Both the position numbers and the translations under genes were made by a program. A model generated the notes under the pieces. That model was not told where the DNA came from and did not search any database. It was given only the letters and a program-made list of their open reading frames with translations. This document shows positions 56,265 to 64,000 of a stretch of 64,000 nt of DNA, one piece after another. Source of the DNA: Desertimonas sp963786985 (lineage in GTDB: Bacteria; Actinomycetota; Acidimicrobiia; Acidimicrobiales; Ilumatobacteraceae); the NCBI GenBank assembly GCA_963786985.1, contig CAWBBL010000019.1, positions 62,001-126,000 of the forward strand, given 5' to 3'. How positions within the stretch are numbered: the first letter of the stretch is position 1; the number at the start of each line of letters is the position of its first letter.

Positions 56265-56289
56265 GCGTCGGAGACGCGGAGGTCGCCGC

Positions 56290-57513
56290 TCACTCTGGTG
56301 CTGACGCCCCCTCGATGCCCTCGAGCAGTTGGGTGGTGTACCAGATGTCGGCGTCGGTGGCCTCGACACCGTCGGCGAGGTACTCGGTGCCGTCCTGGTA
56401 GTTGAGCGGTCCGACGAACAGGTTGGTCTCCCCGCTGGCGAGTCCGGCGATGAACTCGTCGAGCATCGTCGCCGACTCGTCGGTGAGCGCCGGGCCGCTG
56501 AGCCAACCAACGGCGCTGGTGTCGGGATTGTTGATGTCCTCCCAGTCCGGTCCGAGCCACTGCCACTCGGCGGTGAAGTTGCCGTCGATGACCGATTGGG
56601 TCGTCTCCAGGTACGACGGACCCCAGTTGAAGTAGGGCACGCCGAGGCAGGCGTCGGGGGCCTCGTCGCAGGCCCCGCGGTAGTCGAACGGCACGGCCCA
56701 GACGTCCTCACCGGCCTCGACGGCCTGGCCGGCGCGCACGATCGCCTCGGTGGTGTCGATGCCGGAGATGACGACGTCGGCGCCACCGGCGAGGAACTCG
56801 TTGGTGACCTGCGTCGGGTCGAGCGTCAAACCGGGAATGTTGAACCAGAACCCGATCCACGTGACCTCGAACCCCAGCGACGCCGGGTCCTCACCGCGAT
56901 ACGTCTCCCAGCAGTGGCGGGCGCCAAGGTAGGCGGAATTGACGAGGCGGCGGGTCTCGTCGTTGATCAGTGGTCCGAGGTAGGCGATGCGACCGGTCTG
57001 CGTTGTCAACGCGGCGGCGCACCCGCCCATCATCTTGGCGTACTCGATCTTGCCCATGATGTTGCCGAGGTTGGTGAGGTCGGCCTGGTAGTTCTGTCCC
57101 TCCGCCCACGCGCTGTCTCCGGACGCCCAGATCATCGGCACGTCGGGATGCGCGGCGGCGGCGCCGATGATCCCGTCGCGCATGTCATCGGACGTGGCGA
57201 AGATCAGCTGGGCACCCTGGGAGATCATGTCGTCGACGACCGCTTCGATGGTGGTGTCGGGGCGGTCGGCGGTGTTCACCTTGTCGAGCACGATCATCGC
57301 GTCGTCGGCCAGGCCGAGTTGGTCGATGACGTACTGGCCCGCCTCGTAGTGGGCCTGTGACCAACCGCGGTCGTTCTGCGGTCCGACGAGGATCATCCCG
57401 AACTTGAAGTCCTCGGGTGCTCCACTGGCGCTACCCGCGCCGACCGCCGTCAGTGGGGCAACCCCCGCCGCCGCCAGTGCCAGGACCGCCCAGCGCCGTG
57501 TCTTCCTCGCCAT
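56290..57513 (-). CDS. BMP-family substrate-binding protein
   Basis: In this 407-residue protein a signal peptide (about 1-32, cut near GSASGA) is followed by FGMILVGPQNDRGWSQAHYE. This is the opening of the basic membrane protein/PnrA family that binds nucleosides for ABC uptake. It has no lipobox, so it is probably soluble or anchored by interaction. It is the first gene of a four-gene operon (binding protein, ATPase, permease, permease). GGAGGGAG precedes the ATG. Confidence 0.88.
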   Translation of the reverse strand: MARKTRRWAVLALAAAGVAPLTAVGAGSASGAPEDFKFGMILVGPQNDRGWSQAHYEAGQYVIDQLGLADDAMIVLDKVNTADRPDTTIEAVVDDMISQGAQLIFATSDDMRDGIIGAAAAHPDVPMIWASGDSAWAEGQNYQADLTNLGNIMGKIEYAKMMGGCAAALTTQTGRIAYLGPLINDETRRLVNSAYLGARHCWETYRGEDPASLGFEVTWIGFWFNIPGLTLDPTQVTNEFLAGGADVVISGIDTTEAIVRAGQAVEAGEDVWAVPFDYRGACDEAPDACLGVPYFNWGPSYLETTQSVIDGNFTAEWQWLGPDWEDINNPDTSAVGWLSGPALTDESATMLDEFIAGLASGETNLFVGPLNYQDGTEYLADGVEATDADIWYTTQLLEGIEGASAPE

Positions 57514-57561
57514 GCCGCTCTCCCTCCGTTCCGGGCGCGCCGCTCGCCGTCCCGATCCGGG

Positions 57562-57567
57562 ACATTA
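57562..57567 (-). promoter_or_regulatory. Candidate -10 box of the BMP operon
   Basis: TAATGT on the minus strand, 48 bases before the BMP ATG, in the divergent gap with the DinB gene. No -35 match. Confidence 0.3.
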
Positions 57568-57598
57568 CGCGACACGGCCCACCGGCTCCGCAATCTCG

Positions 57599-57604
57599 TA
57601 GCGT
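57599..57604 (+). promoter_or_regulatory. Leaderless -10 box, DinB-like gene
   Basis: TAGCGT ends seven bases before GTG 57612, the start that gives EQCEVCGFAW at the N-terminus. Confidence 0.5.
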
Positions 57605-57611
57605 GGACCTC

Positions 57612-58116
57612 GTGGAGCAGTGTGAGGTGTGCGGGTTCGCTTGGGAGACCGTCGGCCGCGACGAGATCGGGCCGCGAGTCGACCGCGGAACACGCGAGAT
57701 CGCCGACCATCATCGTCGCCGATCCGGCCAGGTCGGCGGTTCGCCCGAGCGCCCAACGATGGTCGGCGACACAGTACGCCGCTCATGTTCGCGACGTTCT
57801 GAACACGCTGCGGGACCGGATGGTGATCGGCATCGTCGAGGACGAGCCGGTGTTCAAGCCGATGTATCGCGACGAGCGGGTCGATCTCGGCCTCTACGAC
57901 CCCGACCCGCCCGATGCGGTCGCCAGTGAGCTGCGCTCGGCAACGGCGATGTTCATCCGCCTGTTCGACGCCATCGATCCGCAGTACCTCTCCCGACCGG
58001 TGCAGTACGGCGTCCCGTCTCCGACGCGGCGGTCGCTGTTGTGGATGGGACAGCAGGCGGTCCACGAGGTCGAGCACCACCGGGCTGACATCGTCGAGAA
58101 CCTCGCCCAGCCGTAG
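57612..58116 (+). CDS. DinB-superfamily protein (frame broken once)
   Basis: This protein of about 167 residues has an N-terminus (EQCEVCGFAWETVGRDEIG) with a CxxC seen in actinobacterial DinB proteins. The main four-helix part contains VRPSAQRWSATQYAAHVRD and a C-terminal HEVEHHRADI with likely metal-binding histidines. The two parts are in different frames; removing one base near 57734-57737 joins them (QV to AVRPS). The locus length, 505, is one over a multiple of three. DinB-like enzymes are often thiol-dependent transferases. The stop overlaps the next GTG as TAGTG. Confidence 0.7.
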
Positions 58117-59468
58117 TGCACCCGATCGGGTCGATCCTCGCGGTGCTGGCGACGTCGCTCGTCAGCCCGGCCACGGCCGCCGCCCCGCTCGTCGCCCTGT
58201 CCGCCCTCGACGGAGCAACCGTCCCGGCCGAGTTCGTCCTCGACGTCGATATCGCTGGGGCATCCAGCGCCAAGCTGGTCGTCGACGGCGAGTACGTCGG
58301 CGAGGACGTCGAGCCGCCGTTGCAGTTCCCGCTCTCGTTGACGACCGGCGCCCATCGCGCTCGGGTGCGCGCCGACGTCGACGGCACGGAGACACGCGTC
58401 GAGGCGCAGTTCGAGGTCGGCGGCACCGTCGACGCGGACGGCGCAGCGAGCACCACTGCGACGTCGGCACTGCCGCCGCCTGCAGCCACGGGCGGCACGG
58501 CAACGATCGTCGTCGACACGTCCGAGGAGGTCCGCGAGGCCCTCGCCGCGGCTCGCCCGGGTGACGTCATCGAGATCGTCGACGGTGAGTACCTGTTCGA
58601 CGAACGCCTCGTCGCCAGCGCGTCGGGCGTCGACTCGGCACCGATCACCCTGCGCGGCACGCGGGCGGCGATGATCCGCACGAAGGACGTGTCGGACGAC
58701 TACGGCCTGCACGTCACCGGCGACCACTGGCGGATCGAGGGGATCACGATCGCCCACGCCTCCAAGGGGATCGTCCTCGACGGCTCGATCGGCACGGTCA
58801 TCGACGGCGTCGAGGTCCACGAGATCGGCGACGAAGCGGTGCACTTCCGCGCCTGTTCGAGCGACGGCGTGTTGCGCAACTCGTTCGTCCATGACACCGG
58901 TCGGGACAGCCCGCAGTACGGCGAAGGGGCGTATGTCGGCTCGGCCAACTCGAACTGGTCGGACTACGAGTGCACCGATCCGCTCGAGGGTGTCGACGAG
59001 GGCGACAACACCGAGCGCGTGCTCATCGAGAACAACGTGTTCGAGGACATCACCGCCGAAGGCGTCGATCTCAAGGAGGGCACCGATTCGGGCACGGTCC
59101 GCGGCAATGTGTTCCGTCGCGCCGGGCTGTCCGGGGAGAACAGCGCCGACTCGGCGGTCGATGCCAAGGGCAACAACTGGGTCGTCGAGGACAACGTGGT
59201 GTCGGAGACCGATGCGCAGTGGTCCGACGAGGGACAGCTGCGCCCGAGCGAGTTCGCCGACGGGTACCAGGCGCACTCCGTCTACGACGGCTACGGGACG
59301 GGCAACGTGTTCCGCAACAACGTCGTCGAAGGCCAGATCCCCGGCTTCGGTATCGGCCTGTACCCATCGCTCGACAACGTCGTCACGTGCGACAACAGCG
59401 CACCCGGAGCGATCCTCGGGTTGGTCGGGGACAGCAGCCGATCGATCGACTGCGCCGCATCCACCTAG
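58116..59468 (+). CDS. Exported right-handed parallel beta-helix protein
   Basis: This 450-residue protein has an N-terminal signal-like helix (LAVLATSLVSPATAAAP). A beta-sandwich follows (LDGATVPAEFVLDVDI to about 105), then a polysaccharide-lyase or pectate-lyase-like beta-helix with ladder repeats (GLHVTGDHWRIEGITIAHASKGIVLDG; VLIENNVFEDITAEGVDLKEG). No classical lyase triad is certain. It is likely a secreted carbohydrate-binding or -cleaving protein. GTG at 58116. Its stop TAG shares the CTAG with the convergent methyltransferase stop. Confidence 0.75.
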   Translation: MHPIGSILAVLATSLVSPATAAAPLVALSALDGATVPAEFVLDVDIAGASSAKLVVDGEYVGEDVEPPLQFPLSLTTGAHRARVRADVDGTETRVEAQFEVGGTVDADGAASTTATSALPPPAATGGTATIVVDTSEEVREALAAARPGDVIEIVDGEYLFDERLVASASGVDSAPITLRGTRAAMIRTKDVSDDYGLHVTGDHWRIEGITIAHASKGIVLDGSIGTVIDGVEVHEIGDEAVHFRACSSDGVLRNSFVHDTGRDSPQYGEGAYVGSANSNWSDYECTDPLEGVDEGDNTERVLIENNVFEDITAEGVDLKEGTDSGTVRGNVFRRAGLSGENSADSAVDAKGNNWVVEDNVVSETDAQWSDEGQLRPSEFADGYQAHSVYDGYGTGNVFRNNVVEGQIPGFGIGLYPSLDNVVTCDNSAPGAILGLVGDSSRSIDCAAST

Positions 59469-60874
59469 CGCGTCCTGCGCCGCTGCAGGTCGGCGAGCGT
59501 CCAGAACCCGGGCTGCGGGTTGTCGGTGAACCCACCCTTGGCGTAGCGCCGCAACCGTTCGAGGCCCGTTTCCGACCGCAGCTCGATGGCGTCGAAGAAG
59601 GCGTGTGGTCCGGCGGCCCGTAGTGCGGTGTCGCCGTCGCTGGGCCGCGGCGGCAGGTGGCTGGTGAGCACGACGAGGGGGGTGTCCGGATCGACGCCGC
59701 GCAGGGCGTGCGCCCGCCCGAGCGACCGCCACACGACGTCCGATCGCAGCATGCCGCCGCGGTGACTGGTCAGCGAGCCGGCGACGTCGAAGTACCACGG
59801 CGCGCCGTCGGCGTCCGTGGCGACGACGTCGATCGTCACGGCCGACCTGCGGACCCGCTTGTCGCGTGCCCCGATCGTGAAGCCGGCGTCCTCGAGGACG
59901 TCGGCGGCAAGGCGCCCGGCGGTCCTGGCATCGATGGGTCCCATCGCGCAACCGCCGTCGTCGTGCAGTTCTTCGGCGACGCGCCGACGAGCGATGTCGA
60001 CGTAGCTGGCGTCGAGGTCGTAGCCGACGTAGCGACGGCCCAGGCGGGCGGCGGCCACCAACGTCGATCCGCTGCCCATGAACGGGTCGAGGACGAGGTC
60101 GTCGGCGAACGTGTACAGGCGGATCAACTGCTCGGGCAACTCGACGGGGAAGGGAGCCGGGTGGCCGACCCGCCGGGCGCTCTCGGCCGGGATCGACCAC
60201 ACGTCGAGGGTCATCGCCATGAAGTCGTCGGCCGACACCGTGCTCTCGTGCGGCAAACGGTCGGCGCTCCGCTGGCGCACGGTGCGGGCACGGTCGAACC
60301 GGCCCTTGCTCGCCACGACCACCCGCTCGGTGAGGTCGCGCAGCACCGGGTTCGCCGCGCTGCGGAACGAGCCCCAGGCACACGACCCACTGGCCCCCTC
60401 GCCCTTCTGCCAGATCAGCTCGCCCCGCAGTAACAGGCCGAGGTCGTGCTCGAGGATCCGGATGACGTCGGCGGACAGGCTGCGGTACGGCTTGCGGCCG
60501 AGGTTGGCGACGTTGACGGCGATCCGCCCTCCCGGCTCGAGCGTGCGCACGCAGTCGGCGAACACCTCGGTGAGCATCGTCAGGTAGTCGAGATACGAGG
60601 ACGGCACGCCGTCGCGTTCGAGCTCCTCCTCGTACTGCTTGCCGGCGAAGTACGGCGGTGACGTGACGACGAGGGCGACGGACCCGTCGGCGATGCGGTC
60701 CATGTGCCGGGCGTCGCCATGGACGAACGGCTCATCGACCGGCTGCGGCGCGAGCACCCGGTCGTCGTCGGACAGCTCCGGGGCGCGGAATCGATCGTAG
60801 AACGGCGACGAGTCGTGGCTCTCCCGGGAGCCGACGCCGAAGTTGGAGGTCGTGGTCCTGCGGCGACCCTTCAT
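59465..60874 (-). CDS. DNA methyltransferase (N4/N6, beta-class order) with C-terminal extra domain
   Basis: In this 469-residue protein TSPPY (71-75) precedes DPFMGSGST (about 262), so the motif order is IV before I, typical of beta-class N4-cytosine or N6-adenine enzymes. The C-terminal 150 residues (VDVVATDADGAPWYFDVAGS to SHLPPRPSDGD) form a separate domain known from related orphan methyltransferases and resembling a PD-(D/E)xK nuclease remnant without a clear lysine. No restriction enzyme gene is adjacent. It is probably an orphan, regulatory or protective enzyme. ATG at 60874, or GTG at 60877. Confidence 0.82.
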   Translation of the reverse strand: MKGRRRTTTSNFGVGSRESHDSSPFYDRFRAPELSDDDRVLAPQPVDEPFVHGDARHMDRIADGSVALVVTSPPYFAGKQYEEELERDGVPSSYLDYLTMLTEVFADCVRTLEPGGRIAVNVANLGRKPYRSLSADVIRILEHDLGLLLRGELIWQKGEGASGSCAWGSFRSAANPVLRDLTERVVVASKGRFDRARTVRQRSADRLPHESTVSADDFMAMTLDVWSIPAESARRVGHPAPFPVELPEQLIRLYTFADDLVLDPFMGSGSTLVAAARLGRRYVGYDLDASYVDIARRRVAEELHDDGGCAMGPIDARTAGRLAADVLEDAGFTIGARDKRVRRSAVTIDVVATDADGAPWYFDVAGSLTSHRGGMLRSDVVWRSLGRAHALRGVDPDTPLVVLTSHLPPRPSDGDTALRAAGPHAFFDAIELRSETGLERLRRYAKGGFTDNPQPGFWTLADLQRRRTR

Positions 60875-60898
60875 CACCCCTCGGTCGCCCCGACCCGC

Positions 60899-61453
60899 TC
60901 AGGTGTCCCTGATCGCCGAGATATCGAACTCCAGGGTCACCTTCTCGCTGACGAGCAAACCGCCGGCCTCGAGCGCGGCGTTCCAGTTGACGCCCCAGTC
61001 CTTGCGGTTGATCTCCGTCGACCCTTCGAAGCCGATGCGGTGGTTGCCGAAGGGATCGACGGCGCTGCCCGTGAACTCCAGCGGGATCGTCACCGGCTTG
61101 GTCGTCTCCTTGACCGTGAGGTCCCCGGTGACGTCGAAGTGCGTCGCGTCGACGGGTTTCACCGCGGTGCTCTGGAACGTGATGTCCGGGTACTTCTCCA
61201 TGTCGAAGAAGTCGTTGCTGCGCAGGTGGCCGTCGCGATCGGCGTTGCGGGTGTCGATGCTCGCCGCCTTGATCTTCAAGCGCAGGCTCGAATTTTCCGG
61301 GTTCGTGGGATCGAACGAGCCACTGCCCTCGAATTCGTCGAACGAGCCGCGGACCTTGGTGATCATGGCGTGGCGGGCGACGAAGCCGATGCGGCTGTGG
61401 GCCGGGTCGATGGAATACGAGCCGGACAGGTCGGCGGTCATGTCGGTGCTCAT
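60899..61453 (-). CDS. YceI family protein
   Basis: This 184-residue lipocalin-like YceI protein contains YSIDPAHSRIGFVARHAMIT near the start and SNDFFDMEKYPDITFQS, both standard for the family. These proteins bind isoprenoid or polar lipids. No signal peptide, so unlike E. coli YceI it appears cytoplasmic. TAGTGT lies eight bases before the ATG, a near-leaderless start. Confidence 0.88.
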   Translation of the reverse strand: MSTDMTADLSGSYSIDPAHSRIGFVARHAMITKVRGSFDEFEGSGSFDPTNPENSSLRLKIKAASIDTRNADRDGHLRSNDFFDMEKYPDITFQSTAVKPVDATHFDVTGDLTVKETTKPVTIPLEFTGSAVDPFGNHRIGFEGSTEINRKDWGVNWNAALEAGGLLVSEKVTLEFDISAIRDT

Positions 61454-61461
61454 GGACCACA

Positions 61462-61467
61462 ACACTA
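61462..61467 (-). promoter_or_regulatory. Near-leaderless -10 box, yceI
   Basis: TAGTGT on the minus strand ends eight bases before the ATG at 61453. Confidence 0.45.
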
Positions 61468-61610
61468 TTCGTCTGCGTCCGCGTGTGAGCCCTCAGCGGG
61501 CGCGGTTCTGGTGGAAGTCCCGACCACGCGGGCCGAAGTGAGCGCGATTTGTCGGGACTTCGTGTGTCGCGCGCGCGGACCCAGCGGCACAAGGAGGCAC
61601 TGCGGCGCTC

Positions 61611-61616
61611 TAACCT
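61611..61616 (+). promoter_or_regulatory. Leaderless -10 box, membrane protein gene
   Basis: TAACCT ends seven bases before GTG 61624 and decides the start over upstream codons. Confidence 0.5.
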
Positions 61617-61623
61617 GGTGCTG

Positions 61624-62418
61624 GTGACAGAGCGGATGCTCGATCGCGACGCCGTCGGGCGCGTGCTGCGGCGGGCCAGCGAGTTCGCCGACAAGGAGTC
61701 TGGCGCGCTCCCTCCGCCCGACGTGGTCAACGAGCGGGCGCTCGTCGAGGCGGCCGCCGAGGTCGGTATCCCGGCCGCCGCGGTGCACCGGGCGATCGCC
61801 GTCGAGCGCCTCGATCCGCTGCCCCGGCCCCGGCCCACCGACCGGCTCGTCGGTGCGGCGATCGTGGCCGTCGACGCCGAAGTGTCCGGATCGGCGCCCG
61901 AGGTGTTGGCCCGTCTCGACGCCTGGCTCGTCGAGGGCCACCACTTGCATCGCCACCGGGTACGCGACGGACGCGGCGAGTGGACGATGCGCAAGGGCCT
62001 CGTCGGGCGCACCGTTCGCCAGGTGCGCGTGGCGACGGGTGAGGGACGCCTCGGGCGGATGCGCCACGTCTGGGTGAGCACCGGCGACACCGGAACGGGG
62101 ACGACGATGGTGCGCGTCGAAGTCGATCGCCGACGCGGACGCAAGACGGCGGCGGCGGCCGGCGCGGCGGTCGCCACGGTGGCGACGGTGGGTACCGTCG
62201 CCCTCGCCGCGCTGACGGCCCCGCTACTCCTCGTCGCCGCACCGGTGGGCCTCGTCGTTGGAGTCCGTGTCGCCGGTAGTGGCCGGACCCAGGTCGGCGA
62301 GATCGCCGGGGAGGTCGACCGCGTTCTCGATGCCGTCGACGAGCACACGGCGCCGGTTCGGTTGCGTACCGACGTCGCCCGTCGGGTGGTCGGTTCACCG
62401 CACCGGTCGCTCGTGTAG
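61624..62418 (+). CDS. Two-helix membrane protein of unknown function
   Basis: This 264-residue protein has a cytoplasmic N-terminal 180 residues with RMLDRDAVGRVLRRASE and VEAAAEVGIPAAAVHRAIAVE. A hydrophobic hairpin at about 180-222 is rich in Ala/Val, and a short basic tail follows. It resembles actinobacterial proteins of unknown role. GTG at 61624 is supported by a -10 box seven bases upstream; the longer frame to 61549 lacks one. Confidence 0.6.
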   Translation: MTERMLDRDAVGRVLRRASEFADKESGALPPPDVVNERALVEAAAEVGIPAAAVHRAIAVERLDPLPRPRPTDRLVGAAIVAVDAEVSGSAPEVLARLDAWLVEGHHLHRHRVRDGRGEWTMRKGLVGRTVRQVRVATGEGRLGRMRHVWVSTGDTGTGTTMVRVEVDRRRGRKTAAAAGAAVATVATVGTVALAALTAPLLLVAAPVGLVVGVRVAGSGRTQVGEIAGEVDRVLDAVDEHTAPVRLRTDVARRVVGSPHRSLV

Positions 62419-62432
62419 CGAGCTGCTGCTGC

Positions 62433-62870
62433 TCAGCCGAGGTGGCGGAGCAAGGCGTCGAGGGCGACGAAGTAGCTGTGCCGGCCGAATCCGGCGACGA
62501 CGCCCAGGCACACCGGGGCGAGCACCGACGTGTGCCGGAACGACTCGCGGGCGTGGACGTTGGACAGGTGTGTCTCGATGACGACGAGCTCGGTACCGGC
62601 GATCGCGTCGCGCAGGGCGATGCTGTAGTGGGTGAACGCGCCGGGGTTGAAGACCACGCCGTCGACGTTGCCCCGGGCGTCGTGCAGCCGGCCGATCAGC
62701 TCGCCCTCGATGTTCGACTGGAAGTCGACGAGGTCGACGTCGGACTTGGCGGCGTACGCCCGCAGGTCGGTGAGGATGTCGTCCAAGGTGTCGCTGCCGT
62801 ACACCTCGGGCTCTCGCGTTCCGAGCAGGTTGAGATTCGGTCCGTTGAGGACGAGCACGGTTCTGTTCAT
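62433..62870 (-). CDS. aroQ: Type II 3-dehydroquinate dehydratase
   Basis: This 145-residue enzyme contains VLVLNGPNLNLLGTREPEVYG and FQSNIEGELI. The catalytic tyrosine is in EVYG, the Asn in PNLNLLG and the His in VIETHLSNVHARE. Type II dehydroquinases are about 145-150 residues. The longer ORF to 62945 has no better start. It is divergent from a shikimate kinase-dehydroquinate synthase fusion, so the two control steps of one pathway. Confidence 0.93.
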   Translation of the reverse strand: MNRTVLVLNGPNLNLLGTREPEVYGSDTLDDILTDLRAYAAKSDVDLVDFQSNIEGELIGRLHDARGNVDGVVFNPGAFTHYSIALRDAIAGTELVVIETHLSNVHARESFRHTSVLAPVCLGVVAGFGRHSYFVALDALLRHLG

Positions 62871-62930
62871 CGGCGCCTGGCTACTGTGCGGTGCGACCCG
62901 AGTGTCGGGTGTCATCCCACCGTAGACGCT

Positions 62931-62936
62931 TAGCCT
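62931..62936 (+). promoter_or_regulatory. Candidate -10 box of the aroK-aroB fusion
   Basis: TAGCCT ends 11 bases before the ATG at 62948, giving a leader of about four bases. Confidence 0.4.
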
Positions 62937-62947
62937 GGCAGTCAACG

Positions 62948-64000
62948 ATGACGAAGTCGGACTCCCGCAACATCGTGCTCACCGGCTTCATGGGCACCGG
63001 CAAGACGACCGTCGGTCGTCTGCTCGCCGATCAGCTCGGCTATCAGTTCGTCGACACCGATCAGTTGATCGAACAACGCCACGGCACGATCGCCGAGATC
63101 TTTCGGACGCGAGGCGAGGAGGCCTTCCGCCAGATCGAGCGGGACCTTGCCGCCGAACTCGGCGACCGTGATCGGTTGGTGATCTCGACCGGCGGCCGGC
63201 TGATGCTCGATCCGCGCAACGTCACCAGTCTCAGTCGCAACGGACGGGTCTTCTGTCTCGTCGCCACCCCCGATGAGATCTTCGACCGCATCGTCAAGGA
63301 CGAGTCGAGGATCGAACGCCCGCTGCTGGCGGTGCCCGACCCGCGGCAACGGATCGTCGAACTGCTCGCCGAGCGCAGTCCGGAGTATCGACGCTTCGCC
63401 CAGCTGACGACCGACATGGTCCGAGCAGACACGGTCGCTGCCGACCTCGCCGCGCTGGCGCGGTCCGATCCGCACCGTTTCGCCATCGACAACCCGAGCG
63501 GCGGCTATGAGTTCTCGGTGGGGGCGGCAGTGCTGCCGTTCGTTCGTCAGCTCGCCCACATCGACGGTCCGCTGGTGATCGTCACCAGTGCCGCGGTCGG
63601 CGAGCTGTACTTGGCGAGCTGTGGAGCGGTCGACCTCGCCGTCACGCTGCCGAATGGAGCTGGGAGTCCCAAGACGCTGGCCGCCGTGCAGCACGTGTAC
63701 GACGCCTTGCTCGACGCCAACATCGACCGGTCGGCGACGATCGTTTCGCTCGGCGACTCCGACGTCGGCGACGTGTCCGGCTTCGTCGCCGCCACGTACC
63801 TGCGCGGGCTCGATCTCGTGCACTGTCCGACGGATCTCATCGCCATGGTCGACACGAGCATCGGGGGCAAGGTCGGACTCGACGTTCCCCACGGCAAGAA
63901 CCTCATCGGGCTGTTCAAGCAGCCGCGTGCCGTGGTCGCCGATGTGGCGACCTTGCAGACGCTCAGCGGACGTGACTTTGCCTCAGGGATGGCCGAGGTC
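62948..64000 (+). CDS. Bifunctional shikimate kinase/3-dehydroquinate synthase, 3' end cut by window
   Basis: The 351 visible codons encode an N-terminal shikimate kinase (about 1-180) with Walker A GFMGTGKT at 13-20 and ISTGGRLML. From about 185 a dehydroquinate synthase domain follows, with GFVAATYLRGLDLVHCPTDL, VDTSIGGKVGLD and GKNLIGLFKQP. The usual shikimate-binding GGG is GGR here, and the synthase's NAD-binding GGGVVGD reads GDSDVGD. These changes could mean a distinct subfamily or reduced activity. The frame is continuous. ATG at 62948. Confidence 0.88.
   Translation, partial: MTKSDSRNIVLTGFMGTGKTTVGRLLADQLGYQFVDTDQLIEQRHGTIAEIFRTRGEEAFRQIERDLAAELGDRDRLVISTGGRLMLDPRNVTSLSRNGRVFCLVATPDEIFDRIVKDESRIERPLLAVPDPRQRIVELLAERSPEYRRFAQLTTDMVRADTVAADLAALARSDPHRFAIDNPSGGYEFSVGAAVLPFVRQLAHIDGPLVIVTSAAVGELYLASCGAVDLAVTLPNGAGSPKTLAAVQHVYDALLDANIDRSATIVSLGDSDVGDVSGFVAATYLRGLDLVHCPTDLIAMVDTSIGGKVGLDVPHGKNLIGLFKQPRAVVADVATLQTLSGRDFASGMAEV

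Noticed and set aside
62433..62945. Longer aroQ start at 62945
   Set aside because: Type II dehydroquinases begin with MxxVLVLNGPNLN, which matches ATG 62870; the extension overlaps the divergent promoter.

Overview
The window is high-GC, gene-dense DNA with long antisense shadow ORFs, GTG starts and many apparently leaderless genes. These traits and the gene families present (LarB/LarC, a Rv3818-like MBL-Rieske protein, BMP-type ABC importer, SARP/LAL regulators, actinobacterial DinB and DUF2510 proteins) point to a high-GC actinobacterium, plausibly Acidimicrobiia (Ilumatobacter-like). The genus is an inference. No rRNA, tRNA, CRISPR array, phage or transposase was recognised, and no gap without a gene exceeds 300 bases.

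Left part (1-9.8 kb): a truncated MacB/LolD-type ATPase gene is overlapped by a response regulator-HTH-class III cyclase gene. Divergent from it are a cyclic-nucleotide-binding-domain protein and an MBL hydrolase, so this may be a cNMP signalling island. Next come an RND/MMPL-type exporter, a fructosamine-kinase-family protein, and a small membrane protein with an OmpR-type regulator and a histidine kinase.

9.8-25 kb: a small CYTH protein; a polyamine ABC operon (potA-potD-potB-potC order) whose reading frames are broken by seven apparent single-base insertions; a large LAL-type LuxR regulator; a CYTH-CHAD protein overlapped by a ParA-like ATPase; a zinc-ribbon membrane protein; GluQ; an L,D-transpeptidase; and an MBL-Rieske fusion protein.

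25-39 kb: a DUF2510 protein, an ABC exporter, a DsbB/TlpA-like disulfide pair, an ABC-F ATPase, larB-larC (nickel-pincer cofactor), prephenate dehydratase, a VOC protein, a PaaX-like regulator, a desaturase, a coiled-coil protein, an SSB-like protein, acylphosphatase and a peptidoglycan-binding lipoprotein.

39.4-52.7 kb is the least explained part. Two adjoining genes encode giant soluble proteins (1006 and 1260 aa) that I cannot assign to a family. They are followed by a strong ribosome-binding site on a short ORF and by two paralogous ATPase-SARP regulators, the second with a broken start.

52.8-64 kb: a four-gene BMP-type ABC importer, a frame-broken DinB protein, a parallel beta-helix protein, a beta-class DNA methyltransferase, a YceI protein, a membrane protein, aroQ and a divergent shikimate kinase-dehydroquinate synthase fusion cut by the window edge.

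Two genome-level signals recur. First, at least six families of short, mostly palindromic intergenic repeats each occur two or more times. Second, ten gene starts have a TANNNT box 6-8 bases upstream, as expected for leaderless transcripts. Nine apparent single-base frame breaks, all insertions, also affect five genes and may be assembly errors.
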